A stretch of 64,000 bases of DNA from Streptomyces physcomitrii (GTDB lineage: Bacteria; Actinomycetota; Actinomycetes; Streptomycetales; Streptomycetaceae): contig NZ_JAAWWP010000007.1 in assembly GCF_012273655.1 (NCBI RefSeq), positions 265,574 through 329,573 of the forward strand, read 5' to 3'. The stretch's first letter is position 1; every line of letters begins with the position of its first letter. The notes below the pieces were generated by a model. The model was given only the letters and a program-made list of their open reading frames with translations, was not told the DNA's origin and ran no database searches. Both the position numbers and the translations under genes were made by a program. Positions 1 through 8,773 of the stretch are shown here, piece by piece.

Positions 1-214
1 TGGTCGACGGCGGGACCGACCGGCGGGCCAGCTGCTCGGGGCTCAGCCCCTCGCACTTCATCCGCAGGGTCATCCGGTAGCCGCTCAGGAAGTCGAGGAG
101 GGTGGCCAGTTCACCGTCCGGACTGGCCTCGTTGTTGCGCGGATCGTCGTCCGGGTCCGCCCACATATCGGGGTATACGGTCGCCTGGCTCCATCGTGCG
201 GGGAGGTCACTCAT
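1..214 (-). CDS. DinB/DUF664-like protein, N-terminal part
   Basis: The leftward reading frame starts at the ATG at 214-212 and runs off the left edge, leaving 71 codons. The visible protein begins MSDLPARWSQATVYPDMWAD and contains GELATLLDFLSGYRMTLRMKCEGLSPEQLARRSVPPS. The pattern of a short polar start, an LxxFLxxYR helix and LSPEQL is typical of the first helix of the DinB-like four-helix fold (DUF664), a group that includes mycothiol-dependent enzymes in actinobacteria. The metal-binding histidines would lie outside the window. Family assignment is by pattern recall from a fragment, so function is unassigned. Confidence 0.6.
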   Translation of the reverse strand, partial: MSDLPARWSQATVYPDMWADPDDDPRNNEASPDGELATLLDFLSGYRMTLRMKCEGLSPEQLARRSVPPST

Positions 215-420
215 GCGGTCCCTGTCCGTCCGTGCGGGCCCGGACACACTGCTGCCCGGGAGTGCGGTGAGGTGGGCCTCGCGCCCGGCGAGCGGAAGGG
301 CGGGCGCGGCCGGGGACCCCGTCGGTACGGGATCCGGTCCGGCAGTCTAGGACGGGACGAACGGGTGCGCGCGGGATTATTTCGCGCCCTGGGGCGGTCG
401 GCGGGACGGCGGCAGCCGGA

Positions 421-453
421 GGGCCGGTGACGGGGGTTGCCCGTCACCGGCCC
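421..453 (-). terminator. Strong hairpin, likely terminator of the aminopeptidase gene
   Basis: A perfect 14-bp inverted repeat (GGGCCGGTGACGGG and its complement) with a 5-nt loop lies 99 bp past the stop codon of the leftward aminopeptidase gene. There is no T-tract, which is usual for Streptomyces terminators. The rest of the gap at 215-551 shows no gene. Confidence 0.6.
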
Positions 454-551
454 GGTGCGTGAACGTGCCGAGGTGTCCGGCGAGGTCCGGTCCTCCTCGT
501 CTCCTCGTCCTCCTCCTCGTCCTGCTTGTCGTCTTCTCGTCCGCCTCGTCG

Positions 552-2003
552 TCAGCTGGTCCGCAGGGTGACGTCGTCCAGGACGAAGCTGGTCTGGAGG
601 CTGGCGTCCTCGGTCGCGCTGAAGGTGAGGGTGAGCTGCTGGCCCGCGTAGCCGCTCAGGTCGAGGGTGCGTTCGGTGTAGCCGCTCGCGGCGTCGGTGT
701 TGGACCAGGTGGCCAGCGTCGAACTCCCCGCCCTCACGGTCAACTTGTCGTACACCCGGCGCTCCGTCTCGGCGGTGTCGATGTGCAGCCAGTACGACAG
801 GGTGGCCTTGGTGCAGCCCGCCGGGACGGTGACCTGCTGGGTGAGGGTGTCGGTGGCGCCGCGGCCGTGGCCGCCCAGCCAGGCGCTGCGGCTGCCGCCG
901 TGCGCGGGCTGACCGCTGTGCGCGCCGATGGTGCCGGTCGAGCCGGTCCAGGGTGAAGTCCCGCTCTCGAAACCGCTGTTGCCGAGGAGCTGAGCGGCCT
1001 GGCAGGTGGTCGGGGCGCCGCCGGAGACGGCGACCTTCCACAGGGTGTGGGCGATGCCGTCGACGCTGCGGTCCAGGCCGGTGGCGTTGATGTTGCTGGT
1101 GGTGTCGCAGGAGGAGTGGTAGCAGCCGTCGTAGGCCGCGTTGGCGGTGCCGCCCCACTTGGCCTGCTGCGCGGAGGTCTTGCGGGCGCTGGCGCCCATC
1201 GCGTAGCCCGAGGTGGGGATGGAGTACTGCTCGAAGGAGTAGTCGTCGCTGCGGCCCGCGCCCTCGCGGTTCTCCTCCGGCTGGAGGTTCAGCGAGTCCC
1301 AGTACTCCTTCATCGGCGCGGCGGCCGAGGAGGTGATGTGGTTGATGAAGTAGCCGCCGTTGGTCGAGGCGATCATGTCGAAGTTGTAGTACGCCTTGAT
1401 CGCCGAGCGCTGCGCCGAGGACAGTGAACGGACGTAGAAGTCACTGCCGTTGAGGCCCTGCTCCTCGTCGGTCCACCAGCCGAAGCGGACCTTGTTGGTC
1501 ATCGTCGGGTTCTGCGCGGCGAGGGTGAGCGCGGTCTCCAGGAGGGCGGCGCTGCCGGAGCCGTTGTCGTTGATGCCGGGTCCGGCCGAGACGCCGTCCA
1601 GGTGGGCGCCGAACATGTAGACGTTGGAGGCGTTGCCGCCGGGCCACTCGGCAATCAGGTTCGGCCCCGCGCCGCTGGAGCAGCCGGAGGTGCAGGGCTG
1701 CTCGGTGACCGTGTAGCCGGCCGCCTGGAGCTTGCCCTTCACATAGGCGACCGAGTCGCGGTAGCCCTGTCCGGTGGAGCGGCGGTTGCCGCCGTTGTTG
1801 GTGGCGATGGTCTGGAACTGGCTGAGGTGGGCGCGGACCTTGGCCACGTCGATGTCCGGTGCGGCCAGGGCGAGTTGGTCCGCTGCGGAGGCCGAGGGGG
1901 CCCGGTCGGCGGGCGCGGCCCCGGCGGTGGCGGCGGGCAGGGCGGCGAGCCCCAGGGTCACCGCGAGCGAGAGTCCGGCGAGGCCCAGTCTTCGTAGCAC
2001 CAT
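552..2003 (-). CDS. Secreted M28 zinc aminopeptidase with C-terminal beta-sandwich domain
   Basis: This is a Streptomyces griseus aminopeptidase (SGAP)-like protein of about 483 residues that releases N-terminal amino acids from peptides outside the cell. It has a Sec signal peptide (RRLGLAGLSLAVTLGLAAL, then AxA). The catalytic domain shows the M28 metal set: FGAHLDGV (His), NDNGSG (Asp), DEEQG (catalytic and ligand Glu), NFDMIAS (Asp) and CYHSSCD (His). The last ~150 residues, from LLGNSGFESG, form a P/Homo-B or carbohydrate-binding-like beta-sandwich. The start is uncertain. ATG at 2003 is followed directly by GTG at 2000, and AAGGAG is better spaced for the GTG. An upstream ATG at 2054 would add a needless N-terminus. 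The gene stands alone, with a hairpin downstream at 421-453. Confidence 0.9.
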   Translation of the reverse strand: MVLRRLGLAGLSLAVTLGLAALPAATAGAAPADRAPSASAADQLALAAPDIDVAKVRAHLSQFQTIATNNGGNRRSTGQGYRDSVAYVKGKLQAAGYTVTEQPCTSGCSSGAGPNLIAEWPGGNASNVYMFGAHLDGVSAGPGINDNGSGSAALLETALTLAAQNPTMTNKVRFGWWTDEEQGLNGSDFYVRSLSSAQRSAIKAYYNFDMIASTNGGYFINHITSSAAAPMKEYWDSLNLQPEENREGAGRSDDYSFEQYSIPTSGYAMGASARKTSAQQAKWGGTANAAYDGCYHSSCDTTSNINATGLDRSVDGIAHTLWKVAVSGGAPTTCQAAQLLGNSGFESGTSPWTGSTGTIGAHSGQPAHGGSRSAWLGGHGRGATDTLTQQVTVPAGCTKATLSYWLHIDTAETERRVYDKLTVRAGSSTLATWSNTDAASGYTERTLDLSGYAGQQLTLTFSATEDASLQTSFVLDDVTLRTS

Positions 2004-2220
2004 GGCTCCTTGGGGGGTGAGTGCGGCGGGGGTGGTGGCCGGTGGCGATGGCATGTCCCTGCCTGAATGTCGGGACGGTCGCACCGGGCGCGCGGCCCGG
2101 TCAACGGAATCGGGCCCCTCCCGCCCAGCGGTCAAAAAGCGGCAAGTTCCGCCCGGTATCCGGGCAGGGGGCTGGGCGCGACAACTGCGCGGGTACGCAC
2201 CGAAGCAGTCGGCCGTACCG

Positions 2221-3903
2221 CTACCCGCGCACCGGAGCCGTCGGCGACTCCTCCGCGCGGAGGCGGTCGCGGAGGTCCCGTACCTCGGGCAGCTGGGGCC
2301 AGCGGGAGGCCAACCTGCGGTGCAGGCCTGTGAGTTCGGCGGTGACCAGGAGGCGGCCGGAGCGGGCGGCGGCGCCGAGGACCGGTGTCAGGGTGGCCAG
2401 TGCGCCGTGGGCGTCGCCCGCGCAGGCCCGGGAGTCGGCGAGGCGCAGGCTGAGCAGCAGGTGCACGGGCTGCGTCCGGTCGGGCGCGAGCCGCAGGGCG
2501 TGCTCGGCGGCGCGTACCGCCTGCCGGGCCGCGGGGCCCCGGCCGCCCGCCGCGGCGAGATCGCGGTGCGCCCCCGCGAAGGCGCTCTGCACGAACAACT
2601 CGCCCTGGGAACCACCCAGCCAGGGCACCTCGGCGAGATCGTCCGCGTCGAGCCGCGCGAACCAGCGCCGTGCCAGGGCGAGTTGGGCCGCGGTGCCCGA
2701 GGCGGCGCCTAGCTGGGCGAGGGCCCGGGCCTGGTAGAGGTGCGAGAGCAGGATCCGCCAGTGGCGACCGCCATCGGCCAACTGACCTGTCCCGACAAGG
2801 GCGTTCAGCGCCTCGGCATGAGCCAGCGAGGTGGCCGGGTCGCCCTCGAGGCGGCTGAGGGTGCAGACATCGGTGAGCAGCACGGCGTGCGCCGCGGCGT
2901 CGCCGCTCGCCTCGGCCCAGCGCAGCCCGTGCGAGAACCAGAGCATCGCGAGCCCCGTCTGCCCCCGGTGCAGCCGCAGCCGCCCCGCCGTCTGCGCGTA
3001 GTGGGTGGCCAGCCGCAACTGCGCGTACGGGGTCCGGCCCGCCTCCCCGATGCCCGCGCCCCAGGCCACGAGCGCGCGCAACAGCTGTTCCACGAAGCCG
3101 AGTTGAGCGCTCGGCAGGGGAGCGGAGTCCGCCTTCGCGCAGTGGTTGAGCAGCGCGGTGAGGGCGTGCAGGAGGTCCGGGTCCTCGGGCAGCGGGGGCG
3201 TTCGGGCGGCCCGCAGCACGCTGTCCACAAGCTGGGGAAGAGCGGCCGCCTCGGGTACCGCGCAGTCGGCGGGTCCGTGCAGCGGGCAGGGGGTCCCGCC
3301 CACCGGCAGCCGCGAGGGCCAGTCGTCCGCGAGCCCGGCCGGCAGCGGCAGGCCCCCGCCGCCACTCCGGCCCCCGCTGCCGCCCCGGCTGCCGGGCCCG
3401 CCCGGGAGGGTCCCGCCGAGCAGGGCGCCGCCGAGGCCCGCCCCGCCGAAGACGCCGGGTGCCGGGAGCGGCCCGGGGGCGGAACGGGCGGCCGGCGGCC
3501 CATCCCGGCCCACCCACAACTGGCCTTCCGCAGAGTCCAGTTGCCCCTCCGCCCGCTGTTGCCCCTCCCCGGCCCGCAGCCCCTCCTCGGGCCCTCGCAG
3601 CCGTTCCCCGGCCGTCCGCAGCCGTTCCTCAGCCGCGCGCAGCCGTTCCTCGGCCGCCCGCAGGGCACCCCCGGCGCCGAGTGCCGCGTCGAGGCGGTCG
3701 ACCAGGGGCGCGGCCAACTCCCTTTGCCCCGACTCCCATTTGCTGATCAGACTGTGGTGGTAGCCCACCCGCGCCCCGAGCTGCGACTGGGTGAGCCCGG
3801 CCCGGCGCCGGTGGTGCCGCAGCAGCTCCCCGAACTCGGCCCAGCCCGCCGGTACGGGTCGCCGTCCGGTCGTTCTGCGGGGCGTGGCATCGCTGACGGG
3901 CAT
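2221..3903 (-). CDS. XRE-family helix-turn-helix regulator with TPR-like C-terminal region
   Basis: This is a 560-residue regulator. An N-terminal helix-turn-helix (FGELLRHHRRRAGLTQSQLGARVGYHHSLISKWESGQR) is followed by a short heptad array (RAAEERL, RAAEERL, RTAGERL, RGPEEGL), a Gly/Pro-rich linker and a long helical Ala/Leu-rich C-terminal half. That layout resembles the large Streptomyces XRE regulators whose C-terminal repeats sense a ligand or partner. The start at 3903 is chosen because GAGGAG lies 5 nt upstream, and a longer frame to 3996 has no such site. Target genes and signal are unknown. The gap at 3904-4246 upstream holds no gene. Confidence 0.75.
   Translation of the reverse strand: MPVSDATPRRTTGRRPVPAGWAEFGELLRHHRRRAGLTQSQLGARVGYHHSLISKWESGQRELAAPLVDRLDAALGAGGALRAAEERLRAAEERLRTAGERLRGPEEGLRAGEGQQRAEGQLDSAEGQLWVGRDGPPAARSAPGPLPAPGVFGGAGLGGALLGGTLPGGPGSRGGSGGRSGGGGLPLPAGLADDWPSRLPVGGTPCPLHGPADCAVPEAAALPQLVDSVLRAARTPPLPEDPDLLHALTALLNHCAKADSAPLPSAQLGFVEQLLRALVAWGAGIGEAGRTPYAQLRLATHYAQTAGRLRLHRGQTGLAMLWFSHGLRWAEASGDAAAHAVLLTDVCTLSRLEGDPATSLAHAEALNALVGTGQLADGGRHWRILLSHLYQARALAQLGAASGTAAQLALARRWFARLDADDLAEVPWLGGSQGELFVQSAFAGAHRDLAAAGGRGPAARQAVRAAEHALRLAPDRTQPVHLLLSLRLADSRACAGDAHGALATLTPVLGAAARSGRLLVTAELTGLHRRLASRWPQLPEVRDLRDRLRAEESPTAPVRG
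3590..3672 (-). repeat. 21-bp in-frame tandem repeat coding heptads
   Basis: About four imperfect copies of a 21-bp unit encode R-x-A-x-E-R-L heptads between the DNA-binding domain and the linker of the XRE regulator. They could form a short coiled coil. Length variation between strains is plausible. Confidence 0.7.
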
Positions 3904-4246
3904 GTCCGCTCCTCGGTCCCGGCGCGCACGGCACCGGCGTACTCGCAAGCCACCGGACGGCGCCCGGCGCAGCCGGCCCCAGTCAGCTCGGTTCACAAGG
4001 TAGAGGACTCGCCCTCAGTCGTACATATGGCGTGGTCTCGGTGAACGGAGGGAGAAAGCGGGGGAGTTCGGGACGGCGCCCGGCTGAGCGGCAGCGGACC
4101 CCGCACTGCGGAACCCGCCGCAGGCCTGGGGCATCCTGGACGAGGCGGTGTTGCACCAGGGGGTCGGCGGCCGGGACGGCATGGGGGATCAGCTCGCGTA
4201 TCCATGGAGCTTCCGCTCTATGGAGCTTCCGCGTTCACGGCCGCTG

Positions 4247-4999
4247 TCAGGCGCGGGGCCTTCGAGGTGCCGGGGGTTTGATCCCTCTCCGTACCAAGGT
4301 CCCGAAGTTCGCCACGAGTTGGCGGGCCGCGCGGGCGGAGTCGGGTTCCGACTCCTCGGCGTGGGAGCGGAGTCGGGTCAGGTCGAGGCCGTCCGCGCCG
4401 AGGGCGGCCTCGGACCAGTGGGCGAGGCGGTCGGCGCCCACCTCGGGGTGGAACTGCACGCCCCAGGCGCTCTCGCCGAGCCGGAAGGCCTGGACGGGGC
4501 AGGGCTCGCTCTGGGCCAAGTGGACTGCGCCGGGCGGGAGTTCGGTGATCTGGTCGCGGTGGTTCTGGATCGCGGGGAAGACCGGGGGCAGGCCGTTCAG
4601 GAGCGGGTCGGCGGCGGCCTCGGGGCGCAGGGTGATCCGGCAGGAGCCGCGTTCGGGTGTGCCGTGGGCGCCGAGGACGGTGCCGCCGTGGGCCGCGGCG
4701 AGGACCTGGGCGCCGAGGCAGATGCCGAGGAGCGGGACGCCCTGCTCCACCGCGCGCCGGGCGAGGAGCCGCTCGGCGGGCAGCCAGGGGTGGCGGGCGT
4801 CGTCGTCGGGGAGGAAGCCGCCGCCGAGCAGGACGACGGCCGCGTACCCCGCCGGGTCGTCCACCCCCGCGCCGCCCTCGGCCTCGACCGCGGTCAGCCC
4901 CTCCTCGCGCAGCCAGGGAAGCAGTCGGCCGGGTCCGCTGCGGGGGCTGTTGCGGACGACGAGGACACGGGGCGCGGCGGCGGGGTGGTGCGCGGACAT
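4247..4999 (-). CDS. Class I glutamine amidotransferase (GMP-synthase-like)
   Basis: This 250-residue protein is a stand-alone triad-type amidotransferase domain that hydrolyses glutamine to supply ammonia. The nucleophile elbow is GICLGAQ (Cys) and the catalytic His/Glu pair is in QFHPEVG. The oxyanion region VVLLGGGFLPDD matches the GATase1_GMP_Synthase-like group. No synthetase domain is fused and no obvious partner enzyme adjoins it, so the acceptor of the ammonia is unknown. The C-terminus after LVANFGTLV is a basic Pro-rich tail. Confidence 0.85.
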   Translation of the reverse strand: MSAHHPAAAPRVLVVRNSPRSGPGRLLPWLREEGLTAVEAEGGAGVDDPAGYAAVVLLGGGFLPDDDARHPWLPAERLLARRAVEQGVPLLGICLGAQVLAAAHGGTVLGAHGTPERGSCRITLRPEAAADPLLNGLPPVFPAIQNHRDQITELPPGAVHLAQSEPCPVQAFRLGESAWGVQFHPEVGADRLAHWSEAALGADGLDLTRLRSHAEESEPDSARAARQLVANFGTLVRRGIKPPAPRRPRA

Positions 5000-5236
5000 C
5001 CGGACACCCTACGGGGCGGGGCGGGGCAAGGGCACGGGTGGGGAGAGCGAGGGCGACGGGGGTGGAGAGCGAGAACGACGGGGTGGAGCGCGGGGGCGGT
5101 GTTGGCGCACCTGCTGCTGCCGTTCCGCGCCGCCCCCCCCGCCGTTCCGCGCTGCCCCCTCGGCCGTTCCGTGCCGCCCCCGCCGCCCGCCCGCCGCCCC
5201 CCCCCGCCCCCGCGCCGCCGGGAATCCGGTGAGTGG
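5000..5236. other. GC-rich intergenic gap without a gene
   Basis: The gap between two leftward genes holds several C homopolymer runs and repeated CCGTTCCG words around 5120-5200, but no credible coding frame. It is likely a spacer with the promoter of the amidotransferase gene. Confidence 0.5.
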
Positions 5237-6811
5237 CTAGGCCTCCGGCCCGAATCCGTACGCCAGATGCTGCTTGACGCTGCCGCCCGCGGGGTCGCCG
5301 AGCAGCGGGCTGCCGACGTACAGCCTGCCGTGGGTGAAGCGGAGGTCGGCGTACTCGGGGGTCAGGCCGATCGGGCCGTCGGGGGAGGTCAGGAGGGTCT
5401 CCTGGGTGCCCTTGCGGGGGTCGACCGAGACCACGGAGACGTCGGTGCCGCTCTTGTAGGCGAGCAGGCGGGGGCCGTCCATCCGCAGCGGCAGCAGGGT
5501 GTTGCCGTCGCCCGCCTCGAAGCGGTCGCGGGTGGGCTTTCCGTCGGCGAGGGAGAAGGAGACGATCTCGTTCCAGTAGCCCTTGCCGTGGGCGCGGCTC
5601 CTGGTGGGGACGTAGAGGCGGTCGTTGCCGACGGCGAGGGAGCGGCAGCTCTGCGCGATCTCGGCGCCCCGGCAGGAGTGCTGGAACCTGTCGTCCTCGA
5701 GCGTGATCCGGTAGCGGAGCCTGCCGCGCGCGTCCAGGGAGAAGACGTCGTCGATGCCGGTGAGCGAGGTGGTCCCGGTGTCCACCCCGAGGACCACGGG
5801 GTCGGTGGAGAGGACCTTGGGCGCGGTGGCGCCCGCGGGGAGCCGGTACCGCCACGCGTTCCTGCCGGTGTCCGGGTCGATCAGATGCGCCTCGAACTTC
5901 CGCTTGCCGAACGGCCCGCAGACCCGTACGGCGACCAGTCGCGGCCCGCCGCCGTAGCCGCGGTCGCCGCATTCGCCGGCCTCCGGCTCCCAGCGCAGGC
6001 TCCCGTCGGCGAGGTCGAAGCCCGCGCCGCCGTGGATGCCGCCGGCGGCGACGGTGTCCTTGCTGATGACGACCTGGTCGAAGGGTGTCTTGCGGGACTG
6101 GTACTCGGCGGTGAAGGACTTCGACCAGACCCTCTTGCCGGTGTCCAGGTCGAAGGCGAGGACCTCGGTGCAGGGCGCGGGGTAGCCGCGGTCGTCGAGC
6201 GGCTCGTCCTGGACGACCACCGCCGCGACACCGCCCTTGCCGACCTGCGGAGAGCCCCCGCAGGAGGCGCCCTTGAGCGGCAGCGACCAGAGCTTCTCGC
6301 CGGTGGCCGCCGCGTACCCGGTGATCTCCCGTACCGAGGTCTTCGCGTAGACCCGCTCGGTCAGCCAGGAGCCCTCGGCCTTCCAGGTCGTCTGCTTCGT
6401 CACGCCGCCCGGGATCCTCGGGAACTCCGGCACCAGGGCGTGCACGAGGGTGGCCGCGGTGGGGTCGGCGGGTGCCTTCTCCTGCGGCTTCTGCTGTGCG
6501 GCGCCCGGGAGTTGACCTTCTCCGGAGGGCTCGGCCCGGGGGCTGTCACCGTCCTGGCCGCGGTCCGCGAGCAGATACCAGGTGCCGCCCGCGATCAGCA
6601 CGGCCAGCGCGAGTACGGCCGCGAGGAGGACCGCCGGGCGTCCACCGCGGCGCGGGCCGCCTTCGGCGGGGGCCTGCCCGGGCCGCGGCGGCGGGGTCGG
6701 CGGAGTCGCCGGGCTCGGCGGGCCGAAGTCCTGCGGGGGCGGGCCGAAGGAGCCGCCCGGCGGGGGTCCGGCGGGCGGGGGTGGGACGGGTGCGGAATCG
6801 TGCGCGTTCAT
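5237..6811 (-). CDS. Membrane-anchored PQQ-like beta-propeller protein
   Basis: This 524-residue protein has a Pro-rich cytoplasmic N-terminus, one transmembrane helix (AVLLAAVLALAVLIAGGTWYLLA, around residues 55-77) and a large extracellular domain. The domain has repeated blades such as GEKLWSLPL, GKRVWSKSF, GSLRWEPEA and GRNAWRYRL, the W-motif pattern of PQQ-like (pyrrolo-quinoline quinone) propellers. Most such Streptomyces proteins bind no cofactor and act as extracellular scaffolds or sensors. The start at 6811 removes an unlikely 20-residue extension, and no strong ribosome binding site is seen. It is divergent from a TetR gene and may be its target. Confidence 0.75.
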   Translation of the reverse strand: MNAHDSAPVPPPPAGPPPGGSFGPPPQDFGPPSPATPPTPPPRPGQAPAEGGPRRGGRPAVLLAAVLALAVLIAGGTWYLLADRGQDGDSPRAEPSGEGQLPGAAQQKPQEKAPADPTAATLVHALVPEFPRIPGGVTKQTTWKAEGSWLTERVYAKTSVREITGYAAATGEKLWSLPLKGASCGGSPQVGKGGVAAVVVQDEPLDDRGYPAPCTEVLAFDLDTGKRVWSKSFTAEYQSRKTPFDQVVISKDTVAAGGIHGGAGFDLADGSLRWEPEAGECGDRGYGGGPRLVAVRVCGPFGKRKFEAHLIDPDTGRNAWRYRLPAGATAPKVLSTDPVVLGVDTGTTSLTGIDDVFSLDARGRLRYRITLEDDRFQHSCRGAEIAQSCRSLAVGNDRLYVPTRSRAHGKGYWNEIVSFSLADGKPTRDRFEAGDGNTLLPLRMDGPRLLAYKSGTDVSVVSVDPRKGTQETLLTSPDGPIGLTPEYADLRFTHGRLYVGSPLLGDPAGGSVKQHLAYGFGPEA

Positions 6812-6850
6812 GGCGGCGAAAATAGGCCCGTTGACGATTGATCGGAGGCA

Positions 6851-6862
6851 TTTTCTAGAAAA
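6851..6862. promoter_or_regulatory. 12-bp perfect palindrome, candidate TetR operator
   Basis: TTTTCTAGAAAA is a perfect palindrome in an AT-rich island between the divergent propeller and TetR genes. This position is typical for an autoregulatory operator. No experimental evidence is available. Confidence 0.45.
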
Positions 6863-6907
6863 GTTCTCCAAACTGTTTCTGTGTGTTTCTGTTCTAGGCT
6901 GTGCGGC

Positions 6908-7006
6908 ATGAGTGAGGAAAGCGGAACCCGGAAGTCAGAACAGGGGGCCGCGGCGGCGCGCGGTGGTCCACGGGCGCGGGGGTGGGCGGTAGGCGATGTC
7001 GCCTAA
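6908..7006 (+). CDS. Possible 32-residue leader peptide overlapping the TetR start
   Basis: An ATG frame (MSEESGTRKSEQGAAAA...) ends with TAA at 7004-7006, overlapping the TetR start codon at 6996. The TetR start has no good ribosome binding site and an in-frame stop directly upstream, so coupled translation from this leader is possible. It may also be chance. Confidence 0.3.
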   Translation: MSEESGTRKSEQGAAAARGGPRARGWAVGDVA

Positions 7007-7592
7007 ACAGCAGCGCGGTGAGGCCACCGTCGACCGGATCCTGGACACCGCCCTGCGGGTCTACGCCGAATCGGGCCAGCAGGGCTTCACCGTCAACGCC
7101 GTCACCAAGGCGGGCGGCGTCAGCTTCGGCAGCCTCTACCACCACTTCGGCAGCTTCGACGGCCTCGCGGCGGCCCTCTACACCCGATGTATGGAGGAGC
7201 TCTTCGACGCGATGACCGCCGCCGTCCTCCGCTCCCGCACCGCGCGCACCGGCGTACGGGCCCTGGTCCGGGCCTACTTGGACTTCACCGTCGAGCACCG
7301 GGAGGCCGCCCTCTTCCTGCACGCCTCCTCCTACTCCGGCTACCTCTCCGCCCACGCCCGGCAGATCCGCGAGGCCCGGGACGCCAAACTCGCCCCGATC
7401 AGCGCCTGGTTGGAGCCCCGCGTCCGCCGCGGCGAACTCGCGCCGCTGCCCCCGCAGCTCATCGAGATCATGGTCATGGGCCCCGTCGCCGAGGCCGCCC
7501 GCCGCTCCCTGTCCAGCACCTACGACGTGGACCTGAACCAGGTCGCACGCCTGCTGCCGGATGCGATCTGGCAGTCGTTGCGGCCGGGGTGA
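6996..7592 (+). CDS. TetR-family transcriptional regulator
   Basis: This 198-residue protein has a classic TetR N-terminal helix-turn-helix: RILDTALRVYAESGQQGFTVNAVTKAGGVSFGSLYHHFGSFDGLAAALY. The C-terminal half (residues ~60-190) is all-helical and would form the ligand and dimer domain. The ATG at 6996 is the first possible start because TAG lies directly upstream in frame. It is divergent from the beta-propeller gene, and a palindrome sits in the shared promoter region. The ligand is unknown. Confidence 0.9.
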   Translation: MSPKQQRGEATVDRILDTALRVYAESGQQGFTVNAVTKAGGVSFGSLYHHFGSFDGLAAALYTRCMEELFDAMTAAVLRSRTARTGVRALVRAYLDFTVEHREAALFLHASSYSGYLSAHARQIREARDAKLAPISAWLEPRVRRGELAPLPPQLIEIMVMGPVAEAARRSLSSTYDVDLNQVARLLPDAIWQSLRPG

Positions 7593-7640
7593 GGGAGGAC
7601 TCCCGTCGGGGGGCGCGTGCTGCCGATGCCGCAAAGAGCC

Positions 7641-7655
7641 TTGCCGCTCTGGCAA
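7641..7655. promoter_or_regulatory. TTGCC-N5-GGCAA inverted repeat upstream of the XRE-cupin gene
   Basis: TTGCCGCTCTGGCAA lies 10-24 bp before the ATG of the XRE-cupin gene, where a repressor would block transcription or translation. A near copy with one base less in the centre occurs at 10401-10416. Confidence 0.4.
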
Positions 7656-7664
7656 ACTTCCGGC

Positions 7665-8288
7665 ATGGCGCCCGACCCGACGGAAGACAGCGATCTCGAC
7701 CGGACCCTCACCGCGGTCGGCCCCCGGCTGCGTGCGCTGCGCAGGCAGCGGGAGGTCACGCTGGCCGATCTCTCCCGGAGCACCGGGATCTCGGTGAGCA
7801 CCCTCTCCCGGCTGGAGTCCGGCGACCGCCGCCCCAACCTGGAACTCCTGCTGCCGCTCGCCCGCGCCCACGGCGTCACCCTCGACGAACTCGTCGGCGC
7901 CCCGCCCACCGGCGACCCGCGCATCCATCTGCGCCCGCTGACCCGGCACGGCATGACGATGGTGCCCCTGACCCGCCGGGCCGGCGGCATCCAGGCGTAC
8001 AAACTGGTGATCCCGGCGGGCAGCAACCGCAGGGAGCCCGACCCGAAGACCCACGAGGGCTACGAGTGGCTCTACGTGCTCAACGGCCGCCTCCGAGTCC
8101 TCCTGGGCGAACGGGACTTGACGCTCACCCCCGGCGAGGCCGCCGAGTTCGACACCCGCGTCCCGCACTGGTTCGGCGGCGCCGATGCCCAACCGGTGGA
8201 ATTCCTCAGCCTGTTCGGCAGCCAGGGGGAACGGGCGCATCTGCGGGCGCGGCCCAAGTCAGGTCGGGCGGAGGGGAGTTCAGCCTGA
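7665..8288 (+). CDS. XRE-cupin transcriptional regulator
   Basis: This 207-residue protein joins an N-terminal XRE helix-turn-helix (LRALRRQREVTLADLSRSTGISVSTLSRLESGDRRPNLELLLPLA) to a C-terminal cupin_2 barrel (HEGYEWLYVLNGRLRVLLGERDLTLTPGEAAEFDTRVPHWFGG). The barrel holds the conserved EG-x-E-W-x-Y and PH-W motifs. This family usually controls small-molecule metabolism or stress genes. The start at 7665 fits the domain boundary, and the alternative at 7617 would overlap the inverted repeat at 7641-7655. It may autoregulate through that repeat. Confidence 0.88.
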   Translation: MAPDPTEDSDLDRTLTAVGPRLRALRRQREVTLADLSRSTGISVSTLSRLESGDRRPNLELLLPLARAHGVTLDELVGAPPTGDPRIHLRPLTRHGMTMVPLTRRAGGIQAYKLVIPAGSNRREPDPKTHEGYEWLYVLNGRLRVLLGERDLTLTPGEAAEFDTRVPHWFGGADAQPVEFLSLFGSQGERAHLRARPKSGRAEGSSA

Positions 8289-8328
8289 GAGCGGGTCGTG
8301 CCGAGGCCCGCCGCCCGGACCGGGGGCC

Positions 8329-8631
8329 TCAGCGGTTGGCCAGCGCCCGTGAGGCCAGCCAGGCCCCGTACGCCGCGAGGCCGAGGGTGCCGAGGCGGCG
8401 GGTGCGGGGGCTGGCGAGGGCGAGGCCCAGGGCGAGTTCGGTGGCGCCGTTGCGGTAGATCCACTGGCGGGTGTCCTCGGGGAACACCTTGGCGGACAGC
8501 GGCTCGAAGGCCGCGGGGACGGCGAAGTGGGCCGCGCCGGTTCCGGCGAGGGCGAGGCCGAGGAGGCGGTTCCTGGAGCCCTTGGAGCCCTTGGAGCCCT
8601 TGGTGTTCGGGGAGTTCTCGGAGCCGGACAT
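8329..8631 (-). CDS. Small DoxX-like membrane protein
   Basis: This 100-residue protein has a polar N-terminus with a KGSKGSKGS repeat. Three or four hydrophobic segments follow (LLGLALAGTGAAHFAVPAAF; GATELALGLALAS; LGTLGLAAYGAWLAS). The pattern of GAAHF and YRNGATELALGLAL resembles short DoxX-like or DUF-type integral membrane proteins. Function is unknown. It converges on the XRE-cupin gene, with a short GAGGCCC/GGGCCTC hairpin between them. Confidence 0.6.
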   Translation of the reverse strand: MSGSENSPNTKGSKGSKGSRNRLLGLALAGTGAAHFAVPAAFEPLSAKVFPEDTRQWIYRNGATELALGLALASPRTRRLGTLGLAAYGAWLASRALANR

Positions 8632-8773
8632 GCGGGGCCTTCCCTGGAGGGGCCGGGGGCGGGGCGGGCGGTCGCGGGACCGCTCGGCTGCGGGGAGTCT
8701 ATCCAGGTGTGCCAATGGTTGGGAGTGCGAAGAATCTCACTCCCGGGCCCGCGGTCCGTACGCGCGCCGTGCC

